Position numbers and translations under genes: made by a program
Part shown: piece after piece, positions 36,082 to 46,181 of the stretch
Position numbering within the stretch: the stretch's first letter is position 1
Layout: every line of letters begins with the position of its first letter
Source of the DNA: Bacillus manliponensis
Lineage (GTDB): Bacteria; Bacillota; Bacilli; Bacillales; Bacillaceae_G
Length of the DNA: 64,000 bases
Reading direction: 5' to 3'
NCBI RefSeq assembly: GCF_000712595.1
Contig: NZ_JOTN01000002.1
Span: 248,001-312,000, forward strand
The notes under the pieces: generated by a model
Database searches by the model: none
The model's input: only the letters and a program-made list of their open reading frames with translations
What the model was told of the DNA's origin: nothing

Positions 36082-38145
36082 TTATTGAATGTCAATAACA
36101 GCTGTTTCACCTTTGTCTATATTACCTTTTTTCTTCATTACAACTTGTTGTCCTTCTTGTAAGTTTGTGAAAACAATCGGTGTAATAGTAGACGGTGCAT
36201 TTTCTTTTACAAACGCTAGGTCAACTTTTAGTAAAGGTTGTCCTTGTGTGACTTTATCTCCTTGTGCTACAAAAGCCTCGAAGCCTTCACCATTTAATTT
36301 TACTGTATCAATACCGAAGTGGATTAAAATTTCTTTTCCACCTTCTGATTGAATACCAATCGCATGTTTTGTTGGGAATACATTCACAATTTCACCGTTT
36401 ACTGGAGAAACAACCGTTCCTTCAGTTGGCTCAATTGCAAAACCGTCACCCATCATTTTCCCAGAAAATACTTGGTCTGGAACTTCTGTAATTGGTAAAA
36501 TTCTACCTTCAATTGGCATTGCAATTGCTTCATTTCCTTCATTGACATCAGCTTGCTTAGGCTCTTCTACTTTTGCAGGAGCTTCTTCTACAACAGATGT
36601 TTTCCCTGACATAATGTCATGAATTTGTGATTTTAACGTATCTGACTTTGGACCAAAGATTGCTTGAATGTTATTTCCAACTTCAAGAACTCCAGCTGCC
36701 CCTAATTCTTTTAAACGATCTTTATTCACTTGCTTTGGATCTTGTACTTGAACACGTAAACGTGTAATACAAGCATCTAATGAAGCAATATTTTCTTTAC
36801 CGCCAAGACCAGCTAAAATTTCACGAGGTAACTCACCTGCTGCTACTCTTCCTTCTCCTTCAGCTGGCGCAACGTCACGACCCGGTGTTCTTAAGTTCCA
36901 CTTACGAATTGCAAAACGGAATCCAAAGTAGTAAATAACTGCTAATGCAAGACCAACGATGATTACCCACCACCAAGCTGTACGGCCTGGTAATACACCA
37001 AATATCATAAAGTCAATTAAACCACCAGAGAATGTCATCCCGATTTTCACATCTAATAGATGCATTGTCATAAATGAAAGACCTGCAAATACAGCATGAA
37101 CTGCAAATAATATTGGTGCTACGAATAAGAATGAGAATTCAAGTGGCTCTGTAATACCTGTTAAAAACGCTGTTAACGCGGCAGAACCTAAAATACCTGC
37201 TGCTATTTTTTTATTTTCTGGACGTGCTTCATGGTACATTGCTAAAGCTGCTGCTGGTAGACCAAACATCATAAATGGATACTTACCAGTTGTAAATGTA
37301 CCAGCTGTTAATTCTACACCATCTTTTAATTGTGCCATGAATATCTTTTGGTCACCACGAATAATTTCTCCAGCTGCATTCGTATATTGGCCAAATTCAA
37401 ACCAGAATGGCGCATAGAAAATGTGATGTAAGCCGAACGGAATTAATGCACGTTCAATTAAACCAAAAATAAATGCTGCTAACGTTCTGTTTGCATCAAT
37501 CATTTGATGTGAGAATGTATTTAAGCCACCTTGAATTGTTGGCCATACAAAACACATTACAATACCTAGGAGTAAAGAAAACGTTGCCGTTGCAATTGGT
37601 ACGAAACGCTTTCCAGCAAAGAATCCTAAGTATGGTGGTAATTCAATATTAAAGAATTTATTATAACAATACGCTGCTAATATACCAACTAAAATACCAC
37701 CAAACACACCGGTTTGTAGCGTTGGAATTCCTAATACATACGCATAAGCAGGATCTGTAAACCCAACTTTCACTACATCTCCAGCGCTACTTGTTACTTT
37801 CACAAATTGTTCTACTTCTAAGAACACGCTCATCGTTTTATTCATAATTAGGTAACCAACGAATGCAGCTAAACCAGCTACTCCGTCTCCACCTGCTAAA
37901 CCGATAGCAACCCCTACTGCAAATAGTAAGGCAAGGTTTGCAAAAATAATATCACCTGATTGCTCCATAACTTTCGCAATCATTACAAACCAGTCTGCTT
38001 TTAAAGCTGGAATGCGGCTTGTGATTTCTGGATTTTGGAATGCATTACCAAATCCAAGTAAAATTCCAGCTGCCGGTAAAATTGCAACTGGTAACATCAG
38101 TGCTTTACCGACTTTTTGAAGAACACCAAAGATCTTCTTAAACAT
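36082..38145 (-). CDS. ptsG: PTS glucose transporter subunit IICBA PtsG
   Basis: Glucose permease of 687 aa with fused domains in order: IIC membrane part (about 1-415), IIB (about 435-510, phospho-Cys in [11 protein letters not shown]) and IIA (about 545-687, phospho-His in [12 protein letters not shown]). It imports and phosphorylates glucose. GAAGGGTTTCC lies ahead of the ATG. The leader carries a RAT/terminator pair and a cre-like site, and the antiterminator gene glcT is upstream on the same strand. Confidence 0.95.
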   Translation of the reverse strand: MFKKIFGVLQKVGKALMLPVAILPAAGILLGFGNAFQNPEITSRIPALKADWFVMIAKVMEQSGDIIFANLALLFAVGVAIGLAGGDGVAGLAAFVGYLIMNKTMSVFLEVEQFVKVTSSAGDVVKVGFTDPAYAYVLGIPTLQTGVFGGILVGILAAYCYNKFFNIELPPYLGFFAGKRFVPIATATFSLLLGIVMCFVWPTIQGGLNTFSHQMIDANRTLAAFIFGLIERALIPFGLHHIFYAPFWFEFGQYTNAAGEIIRGDQKIFMAQLKDGVELTAGTFTTGKYPFMMFGLPAAALAMYHEARPENKKIAAGILGSAALTAFLTGITEPLEFSFLFVAPILFAVHAVFAGLSFMTMHLLDVKIGMTFSGGLIDFMIFGVLPGRTAWWWVIIVGLALAVIYYFGFRFAIRKWNLRTPGRDVAPAEGEGRVAAGELPREILAGLGGKENIASLDACITRLRVQVQDPKQVNKDRLKELGAAGVLEVGNNIQAIFGPKSDTLKSQIHDIMSGKTSVVEEAPAKVEEPKQADVNEGNEAIAMPIEGRILPITEVPDQVFSGKMMGDGFAIEPTEGTVVSPVNGEIVNVFPTKHAIGIQSEGGKEILIHFGIDTVKLNGEGFEAFVAQGDKVTQGQPLLKVDLAFVKENAPSTITPIVFTNLQEGQQVVMKKKGNIDKGETAVIDIQ

Positions 38146-38193
38146 GGAAACCCTTCCTCTCTTATCTATAATTTACACTCTTCGACAAACGCC

Positions 38194-38288
38194 AAAAAGG
38201 CATGAGGAAAAAAGATAGAACGATAGCTATACATAGGGTAGTATATCCCTTTCTATAGCTTACATTCCTACCTTTTCTCTACTCATGC
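38194..38288 (-). terminator. ptsG leader terminator
   Basis: On the minus strand the distal CTCATGCC ending in TTTTT can pair with GGCATGAG of the antiterminator region, enclosing a second stem (AGCTATA/TATAGCT). Pairing excludes the RAT structure, the usual GlcT switch layout. Confidence 0.65.
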
Positions 38289-38312
38289 CTGATCGAATCA
38301 GTAACACGTGTC
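38281..38312 (-). promoter_or_regulatory. Ribonucleic antiterminator (RAT) for GlcT
   Basis: The minus strand reads ACACGTGTTACTGATTCGAT followed by CAGGCATGAGT, which has the stem-with-bulges form of ptsG RAT elements and overlaps the 5' arm of the terminator. GlcT binding would stabilise it. Confidence 0.7.
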
Positions 38313-38345
38313 AAATCGGTATACATATAAGTTCACGTTTCATAA

Positions 38346-38359
38346 AGCAAACGTTTTCG
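38346..38359. promoter_or_regulatory. cre-like site in the ptsG promoter region
   Basis: CGAAAACGTTTGCT on the minus strand, between the ptsG promoter and the RAT. It is a near-perfect match to the CcpA/LacI palindrome. Confidence 0.55.
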
Positions 38360-38408
38360 TTATTTACGGTAACTTGTTTGTCGAAATTTGTAATACTCTG
38401 CATGGATT

Positions 38409-38437
38409 ATTATACATAACAACTGTAAGCGATTCAA
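38409..38437 (-). promoter_or_regulatory. ptsG promoter (sigma-A)
   Basis: On the minus strand TTGAAT (38432-38437), a 17-bp spacer and TATAAT (38409-38414). It lies just downstream of the glcT stop and about 100 bases before the RAT. Confidence 0.75.
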
Positions 38438-38479
38438 TCATTTTTTTTAACGTTTACATTTTTGTCAAAAACAACTATG

Positions 38480-39328
38480 TTATGCTTCTTCTACTTTCAC
38501 TAAACGTTGTAAATGCATCGTTAAGTAAATACTTTCCGCATCATATACTGGCAATTGTAGTTCTTGTTGCATAACTTTCACAAGTTTCCAAGCTAAGTTG
38601 TAGCAAAGTGGGTACTCCGCTTTTAATAAGTCAGCAAAACTTGGGGATTCCTCTACTTTCTCTCCTTTTTTTACTCGCTCAATTGCATATTGTAAATGAC
38701 GGACAAGGCGTAAATAGTGGATGCTCTCCTTATCTAATACAATTTGTAAATTCATTTCAATCAGAGAAATTAATTTTGTAATTAAGCGAGAGTTTTGGTG
38801 AATAGAAGAGATTTCAGAGTTTGTTGTGGAGCTGTAAATATGCAGTGCAATAAATCCAACTTCCCCTTCCGGAAGAGAAATATTTAAGCGAGAATTAATT
38901 TGTTCTACTACTTCCTCTGCTATTTTATACTCTTTCGGATACAGTACCTTTGTTTCTACTAAAAATGGGTTATCAACTGTAAATCCTTGTTTTAGTCGTT
39001 TAATAGCAAATGCAATATGATCCGTTAACGCTATGTGAATATGTTCATTAAGCGGTGCATCAATACGCTCTTGTATATAGAACATAAGATCATTCATTAA
39101 TTCAATTAATTTTTCACTTACATGTGGGACAAGAAGTTTATATTGTTCACGTTCACGTTTATCTTTTAATACGAACATTTTTTCAATTTGTTCTACCTCT
39201 AACAAATCTTTTACTTTTTTCCCAAATCCAATCCCTTTTCCGATAACTACCACTTCATCGTGCTCCGGATGATCAGCAATAATGACATTATTATTTAATA
39301 CTTTTTTAATTTCCAGACAACGATTCAT
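38480..39328 (-). CDS. glcT: BglG/SacY-family antiterminator GlcT
   Basis: RNA-binding antiterminator of 282 aa. The co-antiterminator RNA-binding domain covers residues 1-60 (CLEIKKVLNNNVIIADHP, VVIGKGIGFGKK). Two PRD domains follow, with phospho-His sites in EHIHIALTDHIAFAIKR (PRD1) and in LRLVRHLQYAIERV/YLTMHLQRL (PRD2). It senses PTS phosphorylation state and opens the ptsG leader. AAGGGGGGTGTG precedes the ATG. Confidence 0.94.
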   Translation of the reverse strand: MNRCLEIKKVLNNNVIIADHPEHDEVVVIGKGIGFGKKVKDLLEVEQIEKMFVLKDKREREQYKLLVPHVSEKLIELMNDLMFYIQERIDAPLNEHIHIALTDHIAFAIKRLKQGFTVDNPFLVETKVLYPKEYKIAEEVVEQINSRLNISLPEGEVGFIALHIYSSTTNSEISSIHQNSRLITKLISLIEMNLQIVLDKESIHYLRLVRHLQYAIERVKKGEKVEESPSFADLLKAEYPLCYNLAWKLVKVMQQELQLPVYDAESIYLTMHLQRLVKVEEA

Positions 39329-39455
39329 AGCACACCCCCCTTATTATGAAAAAGTCTGCTTCCATGTTACAGAACAATCTTATTTTTCGTCAATATAAAA
39401 CATCTACCATTTTAAAAAAACCTATTTTTAGACATGCACTCATAAGAGACGTATA

Positions 39456-39615
39456 ATAAAGTGAAACTTCACTCAGTCGGGGTTTTCTTCATCACCCACT
39501 GAGTGTTAGCCCGACCAATCGGGCTTTTACGGGCTGTTAAGCTCCCACCTAAACTTCTTCGTTTTTTCTCAAGTTTTTAGGCAGGAATCTTACAGCCCGC
39601 AAGTAGCGGGATAAA
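39456..39615 (-). repeat. bcr1 repeat, full-length copy (reverse)
   Basis: A 160-bp element between ATAAA at 39456-39460 and 39611-39615, inverted relative to the copy at 26469. All sub-hairpins are present (CACTCAGT/ACTGAGTG, GCCCGACCAATCGGGC, CAGCCCGCAAGTAGCGGG end). It lies between glcT and the HAD gene and touches no stop codon; the HAD ribosome site lies 16 bases past its end. Confidence 0.92.
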
Positions 39616-39644
39616 AAGGCATACGACTAGAAAGGAGTACGACC

Positions 39645-40442
39645 ATGATTAAACTATTTGTAAGTGATATTGATGGGACAATGATGCAACACGGAGGAAT
39701 AATAGATTCCCAAGATATCGATGCTTTAAAAAGCCTAGCCGATCAAAATATTCTTCTTTGCTTCGCTTCAGGCAGACTAGACAACGAAATCGCTGAATTA
39801 ATGAATGAAGTAAATATCAACTTCCATCGCATTAGCGTAAATGGCGTATTTGTATACACACATAAAAATAAACAATTGTTATCGGCTACATTCGACTCTG
39901 CCATTTTACCTGACTTATTGTCTATGACAAATACACCTCCATTCTTTCGTTATGTAAGTGACGAACACAACTACTATATTGAAAAGAAAACGAAATTTAT
40001 TCATGAACTTGAAGAACAAGTGAAAATGAAATCTGTCGAAGAGCCAAACTTGCTAACTAAAATTGATACGACTATTTTTCCAAATAAAATTTCAGTTGGC
40101 GGAACAAAAGAAGACTTAATGCATCTCCAAACACAAATTAATACAACATTCCAAGGCAAAGTAAGTACATTTATTTCTGCTGAACAATGTTTAGACGTGA
40201 TGCCACCTAATATTAGCAAAGGTTCTGCTATTTCTATTTTATTAAACGAGTTTAATCTACAACCTGAAGAGATTGCATGTATTGGTGACTCTTATAATGA
40301 TATCCCAATGTTTGAATTAACACCACACAGCTTTGCGATGGCTGAAGCAGACGCTGCTGTAAAACAACATGCAACGCACGTTGTTTCATCTGTAAAAGAA
40401 GCCGTACAATATGTCATTTCCCATAACAAACAGCAAAAATAA
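39645..40442 (+). CDS. Cof-type HAD phosphatase
   Basis: Haloacid dehalogenase-superfamily phosphatase, 265 aa, Cof/IIB subfamily with a C2 cap. Motif I is FVSDIDGTMM at residues 5-14, motif II CFASGR, motif III Lys in NISKGSAI, motif IV GDSYNDIPMF. Likely a sugar-phosphate or FMN/PLP phosphatase. GAAAGGAG is the ribosome site. Monocistronic. A paralogue is at 49.5 kb. Confidence 0.9.
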   Translation: MIKLFVSDIDGTMMQHGGIIDSQDIDALKSLADQNILLCFASGRLDNEIAELMNEVNINFHRISVNGVFVYTHKNKQLLSATFDSAILPDLLSMTNTPPFFRYVSDEHNYYIEKKTKFIHELEEQVKMKSVEEPNLLTKIDTTIFPNKISVGGTKEDLMHLQTQINTTFQGKVSTFISAEQCLDVMPPNISKGSAISILLNEFNLQPEEIACIGDSYNDIPMFELTPHSFAMAEADAAVKQHATHVVSSVKEAVQYVISHNKQQK

Positions 40443-40446
40443 AGCG

Positions 40447-40489
40447 AAATAAAAAAGACTCATCCTTGATGAATGAGTCTTTTTTATTT
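40447..40489. terminator. Bidirectional terminator
   Basis: AAATAAAAAAGACTCAT/ATGAGTCTTTTTTATTT between the HAD gene and nagR. Confidence 0.85.
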
Positions 40490-40509
40490 CACTACGTAAA
40501 GCATTTGTT

Positions 40510-41241
40510 TTACTTATTTCGTGAAATATTTGTAATAAACTTATAGCGATCTCCGCGGTAAATACATTTTACGTATTCAAGCGGCACCTCATCTTCCGCA
40601 TACGACCACTGTCTCATTACAAGCACAGGTGCTTTTCTCGGAATATGGAGATGCTCAGCTTCTTCATCTGTTGCAACTGATGCTTCAATCGATTGTGTAG
40701 CACTTATAAGCTTAAAACCTAATTTTTTCTCTAAATGCTCATACAATGACTGTTGTAAAATTTCTTCGTTAATATCTTTTACAAGAGAAGTGGACAAATA
40801 CGTTGTCTCAAAAGCAATCGGTTCTTCATCAGCTAGACGAATACGCTTTATTTCATAAACCGATTCCCCCTCTTGAATTTTCAGCCGCTCTGCTATTTTA
40901 GAAGTAGCTGGAACAAGATGAAAACTTAATAACGAAGTACTCGGTTGCATACCGCGAGAAATCATATCTTCTGTAAATCCTGTCATACCTTGCAACTTCT
41001 GTTCTACTTTAGGGAGCTGTACGAATGTACCGATTCCACGTTTTCGGTATAAATAGCCTTGCTCCACTAAATTATTAATTGCCTGTCTAATTGTCATCCG
41101 ACTCACTTCGAACTTATCACATAGTTCATTTTCAGATGGAATTTTATCACCCGGTTTCCATTCACCGTCTTCAATTAGTTGTTTCACCCACTCTTGAATC
41201 TGATAATAGATCGGAAATGGAGAAAACTTGTCGATGTTCAT
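40510..41241 (-). CDS. nagR: GntR-family N-acetylglucosamine repressor NagR
   Basis: GntR/HutC regulator of 243 aa. The winged helix covers about residues 10-75 ([34 protein letters not shown]). A chorismate-lyase-like UTRA effector domain follows ([20 protein letters not shown]). Homologous to NagR/YvoA, which senses glucosamine-6-P or GlcNAc-6-P. I start it at the ATG (41241) behind GAGGCG; it overlaps the last 71 bases of nagB. Third gene of nagA-nagB-nagR. Confidence 0.9.
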   Translation of the reverse strand: MNIDKFSPFPIYYQIQEWVKQLIEDGEWKPGDKIPSENELCDKFEVSRMTIRQAINNLVEQGYLYRKRGIGTFVQLPKVEQKLQGMTGFTEDMISRGMQPSTSLLSFHLVPATSKIAERLKIQEGESVYEIKRIRLADEEPIAFETTYLSTSLVKDINEEILQQSLYEHLEKKLGFKLISATQSIEASVATDEEAEHLHIPRKAPVLVMRQWSYAEDEVPLEYVKCIYRGDRYKFITNISRNK

Positions 41242-41959
41242 CAGCAATCGCCTCACTGCATAAAGATAGAGCTTCTGGATCTGCGATTACGGTTACATTT
41301 GGATGGTTTTGTAATGCCGTAGCTGGGCACCCCTCGTTTACTTCTCCTTGCAGCATTTCTTTAATTGCCTCGGCTTTTTTCAGACCAGAAGCAACAAGTA
41401 AAATTTGTTTCGCTTTTAAAATGCTGCCAATCCCCATTGTAATCGCATGAGTTGGTACATCTTCTTCTTTTTCAAAGAAACGACGGTTCGCTTGGCGTGT
41501 TGACTCTGTTAACTCTACAATATTCGTTGTTGAGTCAAATGGTGTCCCTGGCTCATTAAATCCAATATGTCCGTTCTCACCGATTCCAAGAATTTGTAAA
41601 TCTACTGGATTCGCATCAATGATGCTTTCATAACGCTTACATTCTTCTTGTAAATCACTTGCCATCCCATTTGGTACATACGTTGCTTTAAATGGTAGAT
41701 GGTCAAACAATTGTTCTTGCATAAAGTAATGATAGCTGTTTTTATCTTCGTGTGGTAAATTTACGTACTCATCTAAGTTTACAGTGGTTACATGACTTGT
41801 ATCAAGCTTATTTTTTCTCATCCATGCATAAATTCCCAGTGGAGAGCTCCCTGTAGCCATTCCTAACGTTGGATTTTCTTTTGATTTCACAACATTTTCA
41901 ATTAATTTATAACCAGCTTCTGCTAATTCTTCTGGTGATTTTACAACAACAATATTCAT
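41171..41959 (-). CDS. nagB: Glucosamine-6-phosphate deaminase NagB
   Basis: 262-aa isomerase/deaminase that converts glucosamine-6-P to fructose-6-P and ammonia. Motifs are [14 protein letters not shown], the [10 protein letters not shown] active-site Asp region and [15 protein letters not shown]. Starts directly after the nagA stop (TAAATG). Its 3' end overlaps nagR by 71 bases, longer than usual. Confidence 0.95.
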   Translation of the reverse strand: MNIVVVKSPEELAEAGYKLIENVVKSKENPTLGMATGSSPLGIYAWMRKNKLDTSHVTTVNLDEYVNLPHEDKNSYHYFMQEQLFDHLPFKATYVPNGMASDLQEECKRYESIIDANPVDLQILGIGENGHIGFNEPGTPFDSTTNIVELTESTRQANRRFFEKEEDVPTHAITMGIGSILKAKQILLVASGLKKAEAIKEMLQGEVNEGCPATALQNHPNVTVIADPEALSLCSEAIADEHRQVFSISDLLSDSRVGETTN

Positions 41960-43102
41960 TTATTTCCCCTCTTTCATATGAATACCTAATCGTACTGTAT
42001 CATTAACATGTAAATCTTCAGACATAATAACGAAATCTGCATCTTTTCCGACTTTCAGTGCTCCTTTATTTACAAGACCAAACTCTTCTGCTTGGTTAAC
42101 TGACGTCATCAGTACTGCTTCCTCAATGGAACAGCCAGTAAATGCAATAACATTACGAAGCGCTTCGTCCATCGTTAAAATACTACCTGCTAGCGTACCA
42201 TCTTCTAATCGTGCGCTTCCATCTTTCACATGTACTGGTTGGCCTCCAAGTTCATACAAACCTTCTGCTAGCCCTTTCGCTCGCATTGCATCTGTAATAA
42301 CACTTACTTTTTTGGCACCTTTCAATTTGTATGCCATCTTCACCATATCTGGATGAATATGAATGCCGTCGGTAATAACTTCTACCATTACATCAGGGTT
42401 TAATAACACGTGTCCAACAACCCCCGGCTCGCGGTGATGTAGTCCACGCATTTGATTGTACAGATGTGTCGCATGTGTAATGTTTCTACCTTTTAACTGT
42501 TCATCTGTTGCATCTGTATGCCCCATCGTACCGACAACACCTGTTTCTGAAAGGTATGCTTCAAATTGCTCTGCACCTTCCTCTTCAGGCGCATATGTGA
42601 CAAGTTTAATTAAGTCCCCACTCATTTCTTGCCATTTCTTAAATTGTTCAATATCCGCTGGAACAATATGTTCAATTGGCTGCGCTCCTGCACGCTTTTT
42701 TGAAACATACGGCCCTTCTAAATGAATATATTCAAAATGTGCCCCTTTTTCTTTCGCTTCTTTTGCAGCAACTAAAGCTGCTTCAATTGCTTCTGGAGCT
42801 TGCGTCATTGTCGTTGGGAAGAAAGTGGTCACACCTTCTTGTAACATTTCTTTACCAAGAGTTACTAAAGCATCGCTGTTTGCATCCATCGCATCGATAT
42901 CGTAACCACCATGAATATGAACATCAATCATACCAGGAATAATGATTTTTCCTTTCGCATCATAAATGATTTCACTTTTTTGTGGTACGTAATCTGCCAT
43001 CAATCCCAGTTCTTCAATATGATTCGTATAACGAATAAATCCAGTTCTTAATACTTCTTCACCTGTATAGATTGTGGCATTGATGACAACTTGCGTTTTC
43101 AT
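41960..43102 (-). CDS. nagA: N-acetylglucosamine-6-phosphate deacetylase NagA
   Basis: Amidohydrolase-fold deacetylase, 380 aa. Metal-binding and catalytic segments: IPGMIDVHIHGGYDIDA, HLEGPYVSKKRAGA, GHTDATDEQL, THATHLYNQMRGLHHREPG and VITDAMRAKG. The start is uncertain between two close ATGs; I use the one 9 bases after AAAGGA. Removes the acetyl group before NagB. Probably regulated by NagR through a palindrome upstream that I could not define. Confidence 0.93.
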   Translation of the reverse strand: MKTQVVINATIYTGEEVLRTGFIRYTNHIEELGLMADYVPQKSEIIYDAKGKIIIPGMIDVHIHGGYDIDAMDANSDALVTLGKEMLQEGVTTFFPTTMTQAPEAIEAALVAAKEAKEKGAHFEYIHLEGPYVSKKRAGAQPIEHIVPADIEQFKKWQEMSGDLIKLVTYAPEEEGAEQFEAYLSETGVVGTMGHTDATDEQLKGRNITHATHLYNQMRGLHHREPGVVGHVLLNPDVMVEVITDGIHIHPDMVKMAYKLKGAKKVSVITDAMRAKGLAEGLYELGGQPVHVKDGSARLEDGTLAGSILTMDEALRNVIAFTGCSIEEAVLMTSVNQAEEFGLVNKGALKVGKDADFVIMSEDLHVNDTVRLGIHMKEGK

Positions 43103-43255
43103 TCTCATCGATCCTTTCCCCATGTATTACCTACTTGTTATTATTACCTATTTGCCTAAATCAATCATAATATAAGCATGAGTAGTTGTCTAGACATTTC
43201 GATTAAATTTTTATTCCTATACTTAATTTAGTTTCCAAATATAATAATCCTTTAT

Positions 43256-43326
43256 TTTATCCCGCATTAACGGGATAACAATCAGTGGGGGATAGAGCCC
43301 CCCCACTGATTGAAGTTTCACTTTAT
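43256..43326 (+). repeat. bcr1 repeat, short copy (71 bp)
   Basis: TTTAT at 43256-43260 and 43322-43326, with CCCGCATTAACGGG directly joined to AATCAGTGGGGGATAGAG and CCCCACTGATTGAAGTTTCAC. The TGA stop of the MBL hydrolase gene lies in its tail. Confidence 0.87.
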
Positions 43327-44220
43327 CAACGGAAGTGGTGTACCTCCTTGTATAGAAAGATGTTCACCATCTGTCTCAAATTCAATATCTTTCTTAGCGG
43401 TCGTATAAATTGTAATACCATGCCGTTTTATACGTTTCGTTACACTAAGATGTGGATGACCGTACGGGTTTTTTTGACCATATGAAATAACGGCAAACTG
43501 CGGCGAAGCCATCTTTAAAAACTGCTCACTCGTTGATGTATAAGAACCATGGTGTCCAACCTTCAATACATCTGCGTGTATATCATATTGCTTCATCACT
43601 TCCTCTTCCGTATACGTATCTGCATCACCCATAAAGAGGAAATCAGCTTTTCCATAACGAATTTTTAAAACAATAGATGATTCATTATTCTCATCTTTCG
43701 CTTTCCCATTATTAAGCACTTGAATCGCAACATGAGGGTCTAACGGAATATATTGTCCTTCTGTTACACGCACAAACGGAATCCCTCTTTTTTTAATACT
43801 ATTTCTATATGTGTGATACGTGAAAGAGTTATACGTTTTTCCACTATCTAATATAAGTGCAACAGGCATTTGTTCAATAATCGGAATTAGTCCACCTATA
43901 TGATCCATATCAGGATGCGTACCAATTACAACATCAATCCGCTTAATGTCTCTTTCAATTAACTTATGTATAATAACTTCTCCTGCTTCGTATTGTCCCC
44001 CATCAATTAATATAACTTTTCCATTTGGCAACGTAATCACAGTAGAATCACCTTGACCTACACGTAAGAAACTAACTTTCAATTTTTCAGTATAAGTATG
44101 GCGTGGTAAAGAAGAAGAAACTGTATGTACAGAAGCATCATATCGCATATGCGATTCACTATTTAACAATATACATAGTAAATAGGCACATAAAAATAAA
44201 GCAATCCGTACATCCTTCAT
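43318..44220 (-). CDS. ComEC-like MBL-fold hydrolase
   Basis: Metallo-beta-lactamase-fold protein (about 300 aa) with an N-terminal membrane anchor or signal sequence (IALFLCAYLLCILL). The catalytic motif is GTHPDMDHIGG (HxDxDH type); further ligands are in MGDADTYTEEE and KVGHHGSYTS. It matches the soluble nuclease-like domain of ComEC without the channel part; such solo proteins are presumed extracytoplasmic hydrolases or nucleases. AAAGGAG precedes two adjacent ATGs; I use the second. The last Lys codon and TGA come from bcr1. Confidence 0.82.
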   Translation of the reverse strand: MKDVRIALFLCAYLLCILLNSESHMRYDASVHTVSSSLPRHTYTEKLKVSFLRVGQGDSTVITLPNGKVILIDGGQYEAGEVIIHKLIERDIKRIDVVIGTHPDMDHIGGLIPIIEQMPVALILDSGKTYNSFTYHTYRNSIKKRGIPFVRVTEGQYIPLDPHVAIQVLNNGKAKDENNESSIVLKIRYGKADFLFMGDADTYTEEEVMKQYDIHADVLKVGHHGSYTSTSEQFLKMASPQFAVISYGQKNPYGHPHLSVTKRIKRHGITIYTTAKKDIEFETDGEHLSIQGGTPLPLIK

Positions 44221-44271
44221 CATTTTTCTCCTTTTTTTCTATTTAGTATGACGCAGTAATTATTTCATATG

Positions 44272-44302
44272 CAAAAAGCCCGGCAAAATTGCCGAGCTCT
44301 TG
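44272..44302 (-). terminator. Terminator after scpB
   Basis: On the minus strand GCTCGGCAA/TTGCCGGGC followed by TTTTT. Confidence 0.8.
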
Positions 44303-44312
44303 TTTTGTTTCA

Positions 44313-44894
44313 CTATTCATTCATAGACGATAACCCTTGTAAAGAACCGAAAAATAAATCTGCTTCATTTCCTTCTTCACTGTCTTCCATAAGCGGTGGT
44401 AGTTCTTCTAACGTTTGTAAACCAAAGGTATCTAAAAATTCTTTTGTAGTTCCATATAAAATGGGACGTCCTGGTCCATCTGCTCGTCCCATTTCTTTAA
44501 TTAACAAATGTGAAACAAGCGTTTGCAACGCACGATCCGTTTTCACACCACGAATTTCCTCTATCTCCGCCCTTGTAATTGGCTGCTTGTAAGCAACGAT
44601 TGCTAATGTTTCTAATGCCGCTTGTGAAAGAGAGGCATTCGTTGGCGCATCTAATAATTTTTGATAATATACTGCATGTTCTTGTTTTGTTGTTAAACGA
44701 TACACTTTCGCATATTTGACAATTTGGAAACCACGTTCTGTTTGCTTGTACTCACTTATTAATTCATCAACAAGATTAATGACCGTATTTTTTTCAATCT
44801 CAAGTACTTTCGAAATTTGTTCTGGATACACCCCTTCCTCACCTGCAATTAATAATAGTCCTTCTATTACTGCTTTTTGTTCATTTCTCTCCAA
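44313..44894 (-). CDS. scpB: Segregation and condensation protein ScpB
   Basis: 193-aa winged-helix (kleisin-associated kite) subunit of the SMC-ScpAB condensin. [20 protein letters not shown] and [14 protein letters not shown] are family hallmarks; it ends with [13 protein letters not shown] place a TTG start at 44894 because GGAAGGAGACTGTG precedes it and family members begin at this point ([13 protein letters not shown] equals the usual M-D-R-x-E-Q-K); the longer frame is not supported. A diverged bcr1 lies between it and scpA. Confidence 0.92.
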   Translation of the reverse strand: MERNEQKAVIEGLLLIAGEEGVYPEQISKVLEIEKNTVINLVDELISEYKQTERGFQIVKYAKVYRLTTKQEHAVYYQKLLDAPTNASLSQAALETLAIVAYKQPITRAEIEEIRGVKTDRALQTLVSHLLIKEMGRADGPGRPILYGTTKEFLDTFGLQTLEELPPLMEDSEEGNEADLFFGSLQGLSSMNE

Positions 44895-44970
44895 CACACA
44901 GTCTCCTTCCTTAATACGTTCATTCCATATAAAAGACCGAATCACCATATATCGTGTCCGGTCGCTGCTG

Positions 44971-45064
44971 TTTATGTATCCCGCTATTTACGGGGCCGCA
45001 AGACTCTTACCACAAAACATAAGAGGAGCAAAGCGGTTTAGATAGAGGAAGCCCTACACTTTAT
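44971..45064 (+). repeat. bcr1 repeat, diverged copy between scpA and scpB
   Basis: TTTAT at 44971-44975 and 45060-45064, first arm CCCGCTATTTACGGGGC, then AAGACTCTTACCACAAAAC and AAGAGGA; the end half is eroded. It splits the scpA-scpB pair by about 190 bases. It contains no stop codon of a neighbouring gene. Confidence 0.75.
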
Positions 45065-45088
45065 CTCTTTACAGCAAGTAGAATTCTC

Positions 45089-45829
45089 CTACTGCACATA
45101 ACTTCGAGATAAGAAAATTTCATCAAAGTTACTTTCTTGTTCAATGATAACTTTTTGGTTTTTCATCAGCTCTAAAATTGCTAAAAAAGTCACAACCATT
45201 ATTTCTCTATCTTCATCGACAAACAGGTCATAAAAACTTTTCCGATCTCCTGCCGCTTCTAATTGTAATAAAATATCCGCCATCCGTTTTTCAATCGGAA
45301 TCTCTTGTCGAGTAATTTTCGTTGTTACTGGTCGCTGTGCCTTCTTTCTACGCAACAACTTTTGAAACGCAGCTAACATATCATATAATGTTACATCAAC
45401 AGGCATTTTCGCCTCTTCTTCTTTCTGAAGTGATGTTACATCTGACGGCGGACGAGTATAAAGTCGTGCCCGTCTTTGTTCTCGTTCTTTTAGTTGTGTC
45501 GCCACTTGTTTATACTTTTTATACTCTATTAACTTGTTCATTAAATCTTCGCGTGGATCTTCTTCAAATTCCTCTGCATTACTGTATTCATCTTCTTCAT
45601 ATTTCGGTAACAACATTTTACTTTTAATTTGTAGTAATGTCGCAGCCATTACTAAATATTCACTCGCAACATCAAGCTGCAGTTCTTTCATCGTATGAAC
45701 ATAAGACAAATATTGCTCTGTAATTTCAGCCACAGGAATATTGTATATATCGATTTCATAACGACTAATTAAATGTAATAACAAATCTAACGGGCCTTCA
45801 AATGCCTCAACTTTAAAATTATATTGCAC
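45089..45829 (-). CDS. scpA: Segregation and condensation protein ScpA (kleisin)
   Basis: 246-aa kleisin that bridges the SMC dimer and binds ScpB. The N-terminal [20 protein letters not shown] and [20 protein letters not shown] are signature segments. The C-terminal winged helix includes [17 protein letters not shown]. It uses a GTG start (45829) in front of QYNFKVEAF, matching the family N-terminus; the ribosome site GGTGGG is modest. Confidence 0.92.
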   Translation of the reverse strand: MQYNFKVEAFEGPLDLLLHLISRYEIDIYNIPVAEITEQYLSYVHTMKELQLDVASEYLVMAATLLQIKSKMLLPKYEEDEYSNAEEFEEDPREDLMNKLIEYKKYKQVATQLKEREQRRARLYTRPPSDVTSLQKEEEAKMPVDVTLYDMLAAFQKLLRRKKAQRPVTTKITRQEIPIEKRMADILLQLEAAGDRKSFYDLFVDEDREIMVVTFLAILELMKNQKVIIEQESNFDEIFLSRSYVQ

Positions 45830-45953
45830 AAAACATCCCACCACATTTTTTCTATAACACCCTAAGTATAGTGCATACTTATACTCTATCCAACCTTTTT
45901 CAGAAATTTAGTTAAAAATAGACACCCGCCTATGCAACAATGCCTATCCAATT

Positions 45954-45962
45954 CATATGATA
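45954..45962 (+). promoter_or_regulatory. Possible sigma-K/E -10 of the YjcZ gene
   Basis: CATATGATA fits CATANNNTA, 38 bases before the YjcZ start, with ACA about 14 bases upstream. Confidence 0.45.
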
Positions 45963-45999
45963 ACAGTGTAATGAAGTACAATGTAGGAGGTTAAAAACT

Positions 46000-46098
46000 A
46001 TGGGCTTTCAAGGACATTGCGGTTTTAATGGCGGCTTCGCGTTACTAGTTGTATTGTTTATTTTATTAATTATTGTAGGCGCAGCTTGCTTCTGCTAA
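46000..46098 (+). CDS. YjcZ-family sporulation peptide (32 aa)
   Basis: A 32-residue product: MGFQGHCGFNGGFALLVVLF followed by a hydrophobic helix and the tail CFC. The Gly/Cys N-terminus plus a single membrane helix is the YjcZ pattern, small spore or mother-cell membrane peptides common in the B. cereus group. GTAGGAGG is upstream, with a sigma-K-like -10 and a terminator after it. Confidence 0.85.
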   Translation: MGFQGHCGFNGGFALLVVLFILLIIVGAACFC

Positions 46099-46107
46099 TG
46101 AATAATG

Positions 46108-46140
46108 AGCGGCTAGAATATTTTCTAGCCGCTTGTTATT
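46108..46140 (+). terminator. Terminator after the YjcZ gene
   Basis: AGCGGCTAGAA/TTCTAGCCGCT stem followed by TGTTATTTG. Confidence 0.75.
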
Positions 46141-46181
46141 TGTGATACACTATATATAACATTTAGAATAGGAGAGAAACG

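Noticed and set aside
39456-39615. Hairpins in bcr1 copies as ordinary terminators
   Set aside because: They occur in both orientations relative to genes, lack T tracts, and are bounded by TTTAT duplications; they are treated as repeats.
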